64,000 nucleotides of DNA from an uncultured Sphingomonadales bacterium (GCA_903821605.1 CAIJLZ010000012.1:91927-155926); one strand, 5' to 3'; numbered from the stretch's first letter, positions 1-10,199 are shown. Notes: a model not told the origin generated them from the sequence alone. Made by a program: numbers and translations.

Positions 1-103
1 AAAGTTTTGACATGCGAATGTGCCCCCCCCAAGTGAACTGGGCCACCTAACCACAGTCATTATATCAATTCCAATGATTTTATTTTGGGTTAAATGATCA
101 CCT

Positions 104-1003
104 ATGGCTATGAATAGAATCGCCCTCTATCACATTGAAACGCTGCTATGGATCGACCGGCTCGGCACGTTCGCCGCGACCGCACAGCGCCTCAACACGA
201 CACAGCCCGCGATCTCGGCAAGGGTCCGTGAACTAGAGGGCCATCTCGGGGCGGCATTATTCAAACGGGAGGGACGGGTCATGACCCTCACCCCGGTAGG
301 GCGTCAATTGGTGCGCGAATTTGGCCCGATCTGGAGCCATTTACAAGACTGTTTGCTGAACTGCGCCGGCTTCGAAGAGGCCACCGGCATCATTCGCATT
401 GGCGCTGGCGAGATCGCCGCGGCGAGTTGCCTGCCTGGCTTTGTCGCCGGGCTGACATCCGAAATGCCTGCCGTATCGCTGGAAATCGAGATCGAATTGA
501 CCGCCAATCTCATTCTCCAATTGATCAATGGGCGCACCGACATCGCCTTTACGGCGGGCGCGATTGCCCATCCTGCGCTGCGGGCCAGTTCAATTGGTGC
601 GGTCAACCTCTTGTGGCTGGCCAGTCCGCCGGTCGCCGCCGCAATGGAAGGCGATCATCGCAAGGTGCCTAAGGTTTGGTCGCTATCCGACCAGTCGCCA
701 TTATATCAGGTCATGCGGGAGGCCACTCGCCTTGCGGGCATCCCGCCTTCGTCGGTGAACCTCTGCAACAACGTGCGTGCCATGATTGATATCGTCGCGG
801 CTGGCTGCGGGATCGGACTCTTCCCTCAGCCGATGGTCGATCAGCCACTTGCGACCGGCGCGCTCGTCCCGATTGGCAACATGTCCAATCCGCCGCCCGT
901 GGAATTTCACATCGCAATCCGGGCAGCGGAGATCGAGCCACTCGTGCTTGAAATCTATCGGCGCGCGACCTTGCTTGAGATCGGGCAACGTCACAGCGGT
1001 TAA
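104..1003 (+). CDS. LysR family transcriptional regulator
   Basis: N-terminal winged HTH (LLWIDRLGTFAATAQRLNTTQPAISARVRELEGHLGAALFKR) followed by a LysR substrate-binding domain. Confidence 0.93.
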   Translation: MAMNRIALYHIETLLWIDRLGTFAATAQRLNTTQPAISARVRELEGHLGAALFKREGRVMTLTPVGRQLVREFGPIWSHLQDCLLNCAGFEEATGIIRIGAGEIAAASCLPGFVAGLTSEMPAVSLEIEIELTANLILQLINGRTDIAFTAGAIAHPALRASSIGAVNLLWLASPPVAAAMEGDHRKVPKVWSLSDQSPLYQVMREATRLAGIPPSSVNLCNNVRAMIDIVAAGCGIGLFPQPMVDQPLATGALVPIGNMSNPPPVEFHIAIRAAEIEPLVLEIYRRATLLEIGQRHSG

Positions 1004-1275
1004 CCCCTGCCCACCGGGCAAGGGCCAGCGTGGCGCAATTATCTTGCCTTTTGCTGCAATGCACACTAACGGGCTGATCAGCAATCGGCGCGCGGGTCTT
1101 GTCCCGCCGCAGTCCCGGCAACGTGAGGTCCAGCGTTTCAACGCATGACCAGCCCGGACTTACGGTCGCCGTATCGCCAGAAGCTTCCTTCTTCACGCAG
1201 GGTCGCCTCCCACGACACCTTGCTTCGCGCAGGCCCTTTCGCCGCGCGCGCCGCATTTCAATTTGAAAGACGAAC

Positions 1276-2976
1276 ATGTCCTATTTTTCTGACCTTGGCC
1301 TTGCCGAGCCCCTCCTTCGTGCGCTTGAAGCCAAGGGCTATTCCGATCCGACCCCGATCCAGCAACAGGCCATTCCGGCGCTGCTGAAGGGCCGTGACAT
1401 TCTGGGGATCGCGCAGACCGGCACCGGCAAGACCGCGGCCTTCTCGCTGCCGTCGCTCCATCGTCTGGCCGCCAATCCCAAGCCGCGCCAGAACGCGTCC
1501 TGCCGGATGCTGGTGCTGTCCCCGACGCGCGAACTGGCGGCTCAGATCGCCGATAATATGCGCGGCTATGCCAAATATCTGGCGCTCAACGTGCAATGCG
1601 TGTTCGGCGGCATCCCCGTCAGCAAGCAGGCACGCGCCTTGGTTGGCGGCTGCGACATCTTGGTTGCCACGCCGGGCCGTCTGCTTGATCTTGTCGATCA
1701 GCGCGCCCTGACGCTGCGCAATGTCGAGATTTTCGTGCTCGACGAAGCAGACCAGATGATGGACCTTGGCTTCATCGTCCCGCTGAAGCGCGTCGCCAAC
1801 ATGCTGCCCAAGGAACGCCAGAGCCTGTTCTTCTCGGCCACCATGCCAAAGGCGATTGCCGATCTGGGCAAGCAGTTCATCAACAACCCCGTCCGCGTCG
1901 AGGTCGCCCCGCAATCCACCACCGCCGAGCGCGTGGATCAGTTTGTGGTGCACATCAACCACCCGGAAAAGCAGGCGCTGTTGACCATCAGCCTCAAGGA
2001 AGGCCTTGCCTCGGGCAAGCTGGAGCGCGCCTTGGTGTTCACCCGCACCAAACATGGTGCTGACCGCGTTGTGCGCCATCTCAACACCGCTGGCGTCAAT
2101 GCCGCCGCGATCCATGGCAACAAGAGCCAGCCGCAGCGCACCGCCGCGCTGAGCGCCTTCCGCCAAGGATCGACCCCGGTGCTGGTCGCGACCGACATTG
2201 CGGCGCGTGGCATCGACGTATCGGGCGTCAGCCATGTCTTTAATTACGAAATGCCGAATGTGGCCGAGCAATATGTCCATCGCATCGGCCGCACCGCGCG
2301 CGCCGGGGCCGATGGCACGTCGATCAGCTTTGTCGCCCCGGACGAAAAGCCGTATCTGCGCGACATCGAAAAGCTGACCGGCGTCCAGCTCATGCCGCAG
2401 TCGCTGCCTGAGAATTTCGCCAAGGAAGCAGCCCGCCTGCCCGCACCTTCGCGCAAGCCCGCCGAAATCGAGCAGGATGCGCGACGTGAAGAGCGTGACC
2501 GTCGTGGTCGCGGCGGCCCGGGCGGCGGCGGCGGTCGTGGTGGTCGTGGCGGCAATGGCAACCGCAACAACAATGTCAGTCGCGGCGGACAGGGCCTTGA
2601 TGGCCAGAGCCGTGATCAGCATGCCCGCAACGAATTGGTCCGCACCGAATGGGCCCCGCGTGAGCCGGCATCGTCATACCACCCGCTCGGCAACGAAAGC
2701 CGCGATGTCGCGCCCAAGGGTGATCGTCGCCCCGCGCCGCAGGGTGATCGCCGCCCGGCCCGTCCCGAAGGTGATCGTCGCCCGGTGCGCACGGATGGCG
2801 ACCGCCGTCCCGCGCGTCCTGAAGGCGACCGTCGTCCCGCACGGGCCGATGGCGATCGTCGTCCGGCGCAGGGTGCCGGTGGCGGCAACGGTGCCGCTGG
2901 CCCGAAGCGCAGCTTTGGCGGTGGCCGTCCCGGCGGCCCCGGCGCGTTCCGTGGCAAGGGCCCGCGCACCAACTAA
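1276..2976 (+). CDS. rhlE: DEAD/DEAH-box ATP-dependent RNA helicase, RhlE type, with RGG and GDRRP-repeat C-terminal tail
   Basis: Q motif, AQTGTGKT (Walker A), DEAD, SAT, and HRIGRTARAG motifs; Gly/Arg-rich tail. Confidence 0.93.
   Translation: MSYFSDLGLAEPLLRALEAKGYSDPTPIQQQAIPALLKGRDILGIAQTGTGKTAAFSLPSLHRLAANPKPRQNASCRMLVLSPTRELAAQIADNMRGYAKYLALNVQCVFGGIPVSKQARALVGGCDILVATPGRLLDLVDQRALTLRNVEIFVLDEADQMMDLGFIVPLKRVANMLPKERQSLFFSATMPKAIADLGKQFINNPVRVEVAPQSTTAERVDQFVVHINHPEKQALLTISLKEGLASGKLERALVFTRTKHGADRVVRHLNTAGVNAAAIHGNKSQPQRTAALSAFRQGSTPVLVATDIAARGIDVSGVSHVFNYEMPNVAEQYVHRIGRTARAGADGTSISFVAPDEKPYLRDIEKLTGVQLMPQSLPENFAKEAARLPAPSRKPAEIEQDARREERDRRGRGGPGGGGGRGGRGGNGNRNNNVSRGGQGLDGQSRDQHARNELVRTEWAPREPASSYHPLGNESRDVAPKGDRRPAPQGDRRPARPEGDRRPVRTDGDRRPARPEGDRRPARADGDRRPAQGAGGGNGAAGPKRSFGGGRPGGPGAFRGKGPRTN
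2719..2871 (+). repeat. Tandem 24-27 nt coding repeat (GDRRPxxxx, six copies) in helicase C-terminus
   Basis: GDRRPAPQ GDRRPARPE GDRRPVRTD GDRRPARPE GDRRPARAD GDRRPAQ read directly in frame. Confidence 0.9.
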
Positions 2977-2984
2977 AGAAGTCG

Positions 2985-3016
2985 TTCCCGCCCTCTGCAA
3001 CTGCACAGGGCGGGAA
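2985..3016 (+). terminator. Terminator-like hairpin after the RNA helicase gene
   Basis: TTCCCGCCCT ... AGGGCGGGAA perfect 10-bp arms, 12-nt loop, 8 nt after the stop codon; no clear T tract. Confidence 0.55.
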
Positions 3017-3111
3017 TGAAGCTGATGAACGGATCATCGGGCGGTGGCTTGCGGCCGCGCGACGCGATGGATAGGCTGGTCCCAAATTTAAGTTTGAGGA
3101 CACAGAATATA

Positions 3112-4503
3112 ATGGTCGCCGTTCACGAGCCGCAGCCCGCGACACCCCAGATACCAGCAACTGGCCCGTTAGGGCATCCGCGCGGCCTTTGGGTCCTGGG
3201 CGGTACCGAATTATGGGATCGCATCTCGTTCCACGGCATGTCGGCGATGCTCGTCTTGTACATGACGGGCGAACTGCTCCAACCCCAACGGGCCGCACAT
3301 GTCATGGGCTTTGCCGCCTATCGCGGCGCACTGGAAAGCGTGTTCGGCCCCCTCAGCCAAGCCCAACTCGCAACCCAGACCTTCGGTCTCTATTTTGCGG
3401 CGATCACCTTTTTACCGATCATCGGCGGCTGGATTGGCGACAAGGTGACCAGTCGGCGCGTGGCGGTCACAATGGGCGCGCTGTTGATGACGGCGGGCCA
3501 TTTTTCAATGGCCTTTGATCGCACCTTCTTGCTCGCGCTTGGCCTGTTGGCGCTGGGCGCCGGGCTGTTGCGCGGCAATCTCGCCCCGCAAATCGGGTCG
3601 CTTTATGCGGCAGGCGACCGTCGCCTTGCGGACGCCTTTCAATTTTACAGCTTTGTCGCCAATTTGGGCGGATTCATCGCCCCGATCGTTAGCGGGACAG
3701 TGGCCAAATATTATGGCTGGCACGCCGGGTTCGCCGTCGCCGGGTTCGGCATGCTGATCGGCCTTGTCTGGTATTTGGTCGGCTCGCGCCACCTGCCCCC
3801 CGAACCCGAGCGCAACGTGGCCGTGCCGCGCCCGCCGCTCACCCCGATCCAACGGCGCAACTTGATCGGGCTATTTGCACTCTGGCCGGTCGCAGTCGCC
3901 TTTTGGACAGCCCAGGCCCAGATCTGGAACGTTTATAATCTCTGGGTCCGCGATCATATCGAGATGCGCGTCAGCGGCTTCGACGTCCCCATTCCGTGGC
4001 TCCAGTCGCTCGACGGGCTGGCACCTGCCATCTATGCCCCGCTCGTGGTGCTCCTCTGGCGCTATCAGGCCCAGCGCCATGCCGAACCTGATGTCTTCAT
4101 CAAGCTGTTCATGGGTTGTGGCATCTTCTCACTCGCCACCTTCCTGCTCGCCGCCGCCCCCTATATGGCGGATCATGGCGGGCGCGGCCCGCTGTGGATC
4201 CCGGTGATGTTCCATCTCATCTCGAATCTTGGGGTGATCTATTTCGTGCCGGTGATGCGCGCATTCTATGCCAGTCGCGCGCCCGAGCATTGGCGCGGTA
4301 CAGTGTTGGGCATCGATACGCTTGCGGTGTCGGCGGCCAGCCTGTTGAGCGGGACGATGGGCGGCTGGTATGAACGAATGAGCCCGTCCCAATTTTGGTC
4401 ACTCAATGGCCTGATCGTTGGCGGTGCAGGCGTTGTGGTGCTGTTGGTCCAGCGCCCCTTACGCCGCTGGATGGATGCTGAGACGCCAGCCAGCGCCCGC
4501 TAA
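3112..4503 (+). CDS. Peptide MFS transporter (POT/PTR family)
   Basis: GTELWDRISFHGMSAMLVLYM and GGWIGDKVTSRR motifs, ~12 TM pattern; start set at MVAVHEPQ because the longer ORF start overlaps the upstream hairpin. Confidence 0.88.
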   Translation: MVAVHEPQPATPQIPATGPLGHPRGLWVLGGTELWDRISFHGMSAMLVLYMTGELLQPQRAAHVMGFAAYRGALESVFGPLSQAQLATQTFGLYFAAITFLPIIGGWIGDKVTSRRVAVTMGALLMTAGHFSMAFDRTFLLALGLLALGAGLLRGNLAPQIGSLYAAGDRRLADAFQFYSFVANLGGFIAPIVSGTVAKYYGWHAGFAVAGFGMLIGLVWYLVGSRHLPPEPERNVAVPRPPLTPIQRRNLIGLFALWPVAVAFWTAQAQIWNVYNLWVRDHIEMRVSGFDVPIPWLQSLDGLAPAIYAPLVVLLWRYQAQRHAEPDVFIKLFMGCGIFSLATFLLAAAPYMADHGGRGPLWIPVMFHLISNLGVIYFVPVMRAFYASRAPEHWRGTVLGIDTLAVSAASLLSGTMGGWYERMSPSQFWSLNGLIVGGAGVVVLLVQRPLRRWMDAETPASAR

Positions 4504-4534
4504 TCCTCTTTCACCCCCGGACGGCCCGGCCCTT

Positions 4535-4939
4535 TCAGTGATGCGGCTTGGGATTGATGCTCTTCAAATAGCCGATCAGCCGTTTGATCTCGTCCGGCGT
4601 CCAAGGTGCCGATGGCATCGCCGGATGCCCGGCAAAAATGCCCTCGGCGAGCGCTTCTTCAAGGCTTTCAATCGGGTAATGCTGGCCCAATGTGCGGAAT
4701 GGGGGCGCAGCGCGGAAGGGGCTGTTGCCGGTCAACTCAACCGCATGGCAACGGCCACAGCGCGCCGCCGCCAGCGCATGGCCTTCGCGCAACATGGTCT
4801 TTTTGCTGGCAGCCAACCCCGGCTGGCTGCCCGCTAGTACCATGGCCAATGCCAGCAATAAACTTGTGGTGCGCAATGGCGAGAATGTCATGGCCAGATC
4901 CTTGCTGCCGTCATCAGATGCAAAACCACGAGATAGCAT
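4535..4939 (-). CDS. Small secreted c-type cytochrome
   Basis: Signal peptide, single CXXCH (CGRCH), C-terminal Met region (FAGHPAMPSAPW). Confidence 0.85.
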   Translation of the reverse strand: MLSRGFASDDGSKDLAMTFSPLRTTSLLLALAMVLAGSQPGLAASKKTMLREGHALAAARCGRCHAVELTGNSPFRAAPPFRTLGQHYPIESLEEALAEGIFAGHPAMPSAPWTPDEIKRLIGYLKSINPKPHH

Positions 4940-4977
4940 CCCCCCGCGTCGATGCGAGCGCCGTTTTGCTCCCCGCG

Positions 4978-6006
4978 TTATTTTTTCGCGACGACCCCCG
5001 CCGATTGACGCCGCACCAAATGCGTCGGGATCGTCAAAGACGGGTCCGGTGCCCCTCCCTTCAAACGCACCAGCATGCGCTCCCCCACCCGCTCGCCCAT
5101 CTCCCGGATCGGCGCATGGATGGTGGTGAGCGGTGGTGAGATCGCACTGGCGATATCAATGTCATCGAAACCGGTGATCGACAGCGCATCGGGCACCGCT
5201 ATGCCCAGCGCATGGGCCTCGGCCAACGCACCTGCGGCCATCAGGTCCGTGGTGCAGACCAAGGCGGTCGGACGCTCGCCGCGTGCCGCAATCACCCGCA
5301 GGCCCTGCCGCCCACCCTCAATACTGAAGGGCTGGATCACAATATCGTCAGGGGCAATCACGATGCCCGCGGCCGCAAGCGCCTCCCGCGCCCCTTCCAC
5401 CCGGGCACGGGCGCGTTCATTATGCGCCAGCGCCCCGGACAGGATCGCGAACCGGCGGTGTCCCAAATCAAGCAGATATTGCACCATCTCGCGCATCGCC
5501 TGACGGTTCGAAAAGCCGACACAATCCTGCGCCGGGGCCTCGTCTGATGACCAGCTAAACAGATGCGGCAGCCCGCTCCGCGCCAGCAATGCCGTCACCG
5601 CCGGATCATGGTCGGTCCCGACCAAGACCAGCCCATCGATGCCGCGCCGGATCAGCCGCTCGACCAACGCAACCTCGGCCTGGTGGTCATATTCATGCGC
5701 CTGCACCAGCAGATGATAGCCCTCCGCACCCAAGCGGCGTTGCAGCACATGGACAAAGCTGGCGAAGACCGGGTTGGTGATCGTCGGCAGGACCACGCCG
5801 ACCATCATCGAGCGGCGCATCGCCAGCGCCCGCGCATTGCCATTGGGCACATAGCCAAGCTGCTCCGCCGCCGCTTCGACCGCCTCACGCGTCCGCTGCC
5901 GCACTGCCTCCGGTTCCGACATCACCCGCGACGCGCTGCCCAGCGACACGCCCGCCAGACGGGCGACATCGCTTAACGTCGGGCGGCGAGGACGATCCGG
6001 GATCAT
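4978..6006 (-). CDS. LacI family transcriptional regulator
   Basis: RPTLSDVARLAGVSLGSASRVMSEPEAVRQRTREAV HTH plus periplasmic-binding-like effector domain; likely start at MIPDRPRRPTLSD (longer ORF to 6087). Confidence 0.92.
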   Translation of the reverse strand: MIPDRPRRPTLSDVARLAGVSLGSASRVMSEPEAVRQRTREAVEAAAEQLGYVPNGNARALAMRRSMMVGVVLPTITNPVFASFVHVLQRRLGAEGYHLLVQAHEYDHQAEVALVERLIRRGIDGLVLVGTDHDPAVTALLARSGLPHLFSWSSDEAPAQDCVGFSNRQAMREMVQYLLDLGHRRFAILSGALAHNERARARVEGAREALAAAGIVIAPDDIVIQPFSIEGGRQGLRVIAARGERPTALVCTTDLMAAGALAEAHALGIAVPDALSITGFDDIDIASAISPPLTTIHAPIREMGERVGERMLVRLKGGAPDPSLTIPTHLVRRQSAGVVAKK

Positions 6007-6013
6007 CGCTTGA

Positions 6014-7441
6014 TCAGGCCTCTGACACGAACTTGATGTTCTGATAGGCGTGCAAGCCTTCGGCCCCGCCTTCTTGACCATGGCCACTTTCCTTGACGCC
6101 GCCGAACGGGGTTTCGGGCGTCGAGACAGCGAGATTGTTCAGCCCGACCATCCCGGCTTCCAGCCCTTCCATCAACCGGCGGCTGGTGTGGACATCGCGG
6201 GTAAAGGCATAGGCCGCGAGCCCGGCCTCCACCCCGTTGGACCGCCCCAGCACCTCGTCCAACTCACCAAAGGGCGCAATCGGCGCAATCGGGCCGAAGA
6301 TTTCATGCGTCCACAACCGCGCCTTGTCGTCAGCCCCCGTCACCACCGTCGGCTGGAAGAAATAGCCCGCATTCTGGATGCGCCGACCGCCTGTCACAAT
6401 CTTACCGCCATGGGCCTGTGCGTCGTCCAACAGGCGCTCCATTTCATCGATGCGCCGCGCATGGGCGAGTGGCCCCATCTGCACGCCGTCCTCCAGCCCA
6501 TGGCCGATCTTGAGCGCGGCCGCTTGGGCGGCGAAGGAGTGCACAAATGGCTCGAACAGGCTTTCATGGACGAAGAAGCGCGACGGCGAGATACAGACCT
6601 GCCCGGCATTGCGGAATTTGGCCGCGACGCAGCTCTTCACCGCCAGATCGAGATCGGCATCGGCACAGACCACGACCGGCGCATTGCCACCCAATTCCAT
6701 CGTCGTCCGCTTTACGCCATCGGCGGCGAGGCGCAGCAGATGCTTGCCAACCGGGGTCGAGCCGGTGAAGCTGATCTTGCGGATTTCCGGCCGGGCAATG
6801 AGTTGGGCAGAGACTTGCGCTGGCACGCCAAAGACAAGATTGACGACGCCCGCCGGCACGCCCGCATCATGCAGGGCGCGGACGAGGGCAACTGCCGTGC
6901 CGGGTGTTTCCTCCGCCGCCTTCAACACCGCCGTGCAGCCCGCCGCAAGTGCCGCCGCCAACTTGCGCGCCGGGGTCAGCGCGGGGAAATTCCATGGCGT
7001 GAACAAAGCGGTCGCACCGACCGGTTCGATGACCACGGTCTGGTGCACACCCGCGACCCGACCCGGAATGACCCGGCCATAGCTGCGCCGCGCCTCTTCC
7101 GCATTCCAGTCGAAAATATCGGCCGATACCAGCACTTCGCCCTTGGCTTCGGCAAAGACCTTGCCCTGTTCCATCGTCAGGGTGCGGGCGATGGCGTCGG
7201 CCCGCTCCCGGATCAAGGTCGCCGCCTTATGCAGTACCGCCGCCCGATCATAGGCCGATGTGGCGCGCCACCCGGCAAAGGCGCGGGCTGCCGCATCAAC
7301 CGCCGCATCAAGATCGGCCGGGCTGGCATGGGGCAGTCGCGCCAGCACGCCGCCCGTGGCGGGATCGATCACGTCTTCGGTCACGCGCCCTTCGGTGCCG
7401 ATGAAGCGACCGTCGATATAGAGATGGAGCGGCTCGTACAT
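6014..7441 (-). CDS. NAD(P)-dependent aldehyde dehydrogenase, succinate-semialdehyde dehydrogenase type
   Basis: FTPWNFP, TMELGGNAPVVV, NAGQVCISPSR catalytic Cys, HEIFGPIAPI motifs. Confidence 0.92.
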   Translation of the reverse strand: MYEPLHLYIDGRFIGTEGRVTEDVIDPATGGVLARLPHASPADLDAAVDAAARAFAGWRATSAYDRAAVLHKAATLIRERADAIARTLTMEQGKVFAEAKGEVLVSADIFDWNAEEARRSYGRVIPGRVAGVHQTVVIEPVGATALFTPWNFPALTPARKLAAALAAGCTAVLKAAEETPGTAVALVRALHDAGVPAGVVNLVFGVPAQVSAQLIARPEIRKISFTGSTPVGKHLLRLAADGVKRTTMELGGNAPVVVCADADLDLAVKSCVAAKFRNAGQVCISPSRFFVHESLFEPFVHSFAAQAAALKIGHGLEDGVQMGPLAHARRIDEMERLLDDAQAHGGKIVTGGRRIQNAGYFFQPTVVTGADDKARLWTHEIFGPIAPIAPFGELDEVLGRSNGVEAGLAAYAFTRDVHTSRRLMEGLEAGMVGLNNLAVSTPETPFGGVKESGHGQEGGAEGLHAYQNIKFVSEA

Positions 7442-7451
7442 GGAAACCTCG

Positions 7452-9080
7452 TTATGTTCGGGATGCTGACAAGATCAGGTCGGACGCTTTTTCCGCGATG
7501 GCAATAATCGCCCCATTGGTGTTGCCGGACAGGACGCTTGGCATGATCGACCCATCGACCACGCGCAAGCCGTGCATGCCCCGCACCCGCAGTTGCGGAT
7601 CAACCACTGCCCGGTCATCCACGCCCATGCGGGCGGTGCAGGTCGGGTGATAAAGCGAAGCGCCATTGGCGCGGATATAGGCCAGCAATGCTGCATCATC
7701 GGTGCAATCATCGGCACCGGGGCGCTTTTCCTCATCCCAATGCGCCTGCATCGCGGGCTGGTGCATCACGCGTCGCAACTCCTTCAAGCCCGCAACCGCC
7801 GTCTGGCGATCATGCTCGGTGCCAAGAAAGTTGACAAAAATCTCGGGCGGCACCGATGGATCGGGCGACACCGCGCGCACATGGCCCCGGCTCTCCGGCC
7901 GCAACGGGCACATCGACGCGGTGAAGCCCGAAAAGGGATCGAGCTTGTCGCCCATTTTATTGGTGCTGAAGGTGATGAAATGGACCTGAATATCGGGCCG
8001 ATGCGGGCTGAGCGCGGTACGCAGAAATGCGCCCGCATAGCCCGCACTGACGGTCAACGGCCCTTTGCGCCATAATAAATAGCGCAAGCCGACCCCCATT
8101 GTTCGCCAGACCGAGGCGAGATCATCGTTGAACGTGATCTTGCGCCGCGCCTGATAGACGGTGCGCGCCTGCAGATGGTCTTGCAGGTCGCTGCCCACCC
8201 CCGGCGCATCCAGCACATGGTCGATGCCGAGCGATTGCAGCAACGCCCCCGGCCCAATGCCCGAAAGCTGCAACAATTGCGGGGTGTTGATCGCGCCTGC
8301 CGACAAGATGACCTCGCCCCGCGCCGTTGCGGAGCATGGCTTGCCCCCGGCGATCCAACGGACCCCGGTCGCGCGCTTGCCCTCGCAATCGATGCGCTGC
8401 ACATGAGCGTGGGTCACAATGGCGAGATTGGCCCGCCTGCGCGCCGGGCGGAGATAGGCCGCGGCGGTGCTAACGCGCACACCATGGCGCGCGGTTGTCT
8501 GGAAATAGCCCGCGCCATCCTGCCGCGCGCCATTAAAGTCGGGATTATGGGGATAGCCCGCCTCCTGCGCGGCGGCGATGAACGCATCGCACAACGGATG
8601 CGGCTCGCGCTGGTCGGATACCGCCTGCGGCCCGCCGACGCCGTGCCATGCGTCGGCACCACGTTCCTGATCTTCGCTCCGGCGGAAATAGGGCAGCACA
8701 TCGTCATAGCCCCAGCCGACATTGCCCGCCGCTGCCCAATCGTCGAAATCCTGACGCTGGCCGCGCATGTACACCAGGCCGTTGATCGAACTCGACCCGC
8801 CCAGCACCTTGCCGCGCGGCTGGCCGATGCGGCGATGATCAAGGCCCGGCTCCGGCACGGTCTGGAACCGCCAGTTGTAACGCGGATGATCGAACAGCTT
8901 GCCATAGCCAAGCGGCAGATGAATCCACGGGCTATGATCCTTGCCGCCCGCTTCCAGCAGCAGCACGCGGTGCTGGCCACTCGCGCTCAGCCGATTGGCG
9001 AGCACGCAACCCGCCGAACCGGCCCCGATAATGATATAGTCAAACTCGCCGACGTGACCACTCATCGGCTCGCCTCCCAA
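7452..9080 (-). CDS. GMC family oxidoreductase (choline/alcohol dehydrogenase-like)
   Basis: DYIIIGAGSAGCVLANRLS FAD motif, GGSSSINGLVYMRGQ and GAINTPQLLQLSGIGP signatures, C-terminal MPSVLSGNTNG. Confidence 0.93.
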   Translation of the reverse strand: MGGEPMSGHVGEFDYIIIGAGSAGCVLANRLSASGQHRVLLLEAGGKDHSPWIHLPLGYGKLFDHPRYNWRFQTVPEPGLDHRRIGQPRGKVLGGSSSINGLVYMRGQRQDFDDWAAAGNVGWGYDDVLPYFRRSEDQERGADAWHGVGGPQAVSDQREPHPLCDAFIAAAQEAGYPHNPDFNGARQDGAGYFQTTARHGVRVSTAAAYLRPARRRANLAIVTHAHVQRIDCEGKRATGVRWIAGGKPCSATARGEVILSAGAINTPQLLQLSGIGPGALLQSLGIDHVLDAPGVGSDLQDHLQARTVYQARRKITFNDDLASVWRTMGVGLRYLLWRKGPLTVSAGYAGAFLRTALSPHRPDIQVHFITFSTNKMGDKLDPFSGFTASMCPLRPESRGHVRAVSPDPSVPPEIFVNFLGTEHDRQTAVAGLKELRRVMHQPAMQAHWDEEKRPGADDCTDDAALLAYIRANGASLYHPTCTARMGVDDRAVVDPQLRVRGMHGLRVVDGSIMPSVLSGNTNGAIIAIAEKASDLILSASRT

Positions 9081-10177
9081 ATCGCATGAACGCGCTCGGC
9101 CAAGGCCAATGACGAGGTGAGGCCGGGGGATTCGATCCCGAACAGGTTGATGATCCCGTCCAGTTGATGATCCGCCGGGCCGCTCAGCAGGAAATCGACA
9201 TTGGGTTCGCCCGGTCCCGATAGCTTGGGCCGTATCCCGGCATAAGCGGGCTGCAACTGATCGGGATCAACCCCCGGCCAAAATTGGCGCACCGCCGCAG
9301 CGAATGTCTCGCGGCGACTTTCCGACACGTCATAGTTGAGATCATCGACCCATTCGACATCGGGGCCAAAACGCGCCTGCCCAGCCAGATCGAGCGTCAA
9401 ATGCGTTCCCAGCCCGCCCGGTTCCGGCACCGGATAGATCAAATGGCGAAAATTCGTGCGCGCCCCATAGGTGAAATAACAGCCCTTGGCGAAACGCAGC
9501 TCGGGCACATGCGCCGCCTCCAGCCCTTCCATCCGGGCGGCAAGCGCATTCGCCCCCAGCCCGGCACAGTTGACGATAGTGCGCGCGGTCACGACCGGAT
9601 CGGACTCACCCGCGATCCGTACCGCCCAGCCATCCGCCACCCGATCCACGCCGACAATCTCGGTATGGCAGACCAGCATCGCGCCATGGGCCTCGGCTTC
9701 GCCCAGCAACGCCAGCATATAGCCATGGGAATCGATGATCCCGGTAGATGGCGAAAACAGCGCCACATCGCACAAAATATCGGGTTCCAGCCCATGCACC
9801 TGCGCGCCGCTCAGCCAGTGCAAATCGTTCATGCCGGCGCGTTCGGCATTGTCGCGGATGCGTTCGAGATCGGCACGCTGCGCGGCATTGGTCGCCACCA
9901 CCAGCTTGCCGCACCGGCGATGGGCGACCGCATGGCGCGCGCAAAAATCATAGAGCAATTCCTTGCCCCGGATGCACAACGCCGCCTTGAGCGAGCCGGG
10001 CGCGTAATAGATGCCGGCGTGGATCACCTCGCTATTGCGTGAACTGGTTTCCATGCCAAAGGCCGGACCGCGTTCAAGGATCATCACCTGCTGACCGGCC
10101 AGCGCCAGACGCCGGGCGACCGCAAGGCCAATGACCCCCGCCCCCACCACCAGCACGTCGACCATCTCCGATGCCAT
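9062..10177 (-). CDS. NAD(P)/FAD-dependent oxidoreductase, L-2-hydroxyglutarate oxidase-like (DAO superfamily)
   Basis: DVLVVGAGVIGLAVARRLA Rossmann motif, SSRNSEVIHAGIYY. Confidence 0.88.
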   Translation of the reverse strand: MASEMVDVLVVGAGVIGLAVARRLALAGQQVMILERGPAFGMETSSRNSEVIHAGIYYAPGSLKAALCIRGKELLYDFCARHAVAHRRCGKLVVATNAAQRADLERIRDNAERAGMNDLHWLSGAQVHGLEPDILCDVALFSPSTGIIDSHGYMLALLGEAEAHGAMLVCHTEIVGVDRVADGWAVRIAGESDPVVTARTIVNCAGLGANALAARMEGLEAAHVPELRFAKGCYFTYGARTNFRHLIYPVPEPGGLGTHLTLDLAGQARFGPDVEWVDDLNYDVSESRRETFAAAVRQFWPGVDPDQLQPAYAGIRPKLSGPGEPNVDFLLSGPADHQLDGIINLFGIESPGLTSSLALAERVHAIWEASR

Positions 10178-10199
10178 ATTCTGCCATCCCCGTTAGCAC

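Noticed and set aside
27-34. C8 homopolymer near the window start, considered as a phase-variable tract
   Set aside because: Intergenic, short, and not placed at a recognisable promoter or reading frame
1258-2622. 454-aa minus-strand ORF opposite the RNA helicase
   Set aside because: Antisense shadow ORF over a strongly recognisable DEAD-box gene; low-complexity Ala/Thr/Arg composition and no family signature
3016-3111. Upstream start of the POT transporter ORF
   Set aside because: The start codon overlaps the terminator-like hairpin of the preceding gene and the extension is not transporter-like; 3112 with an upstream AGGA is preferred
6050-7507. 485-aa plus-strand ORF opposite the aldehyde dehydrogenase
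   Set aside because: Antisense shadow of a conserved dehydrogenase; Arg/His-rich composition typical of GC-rich reverse frames
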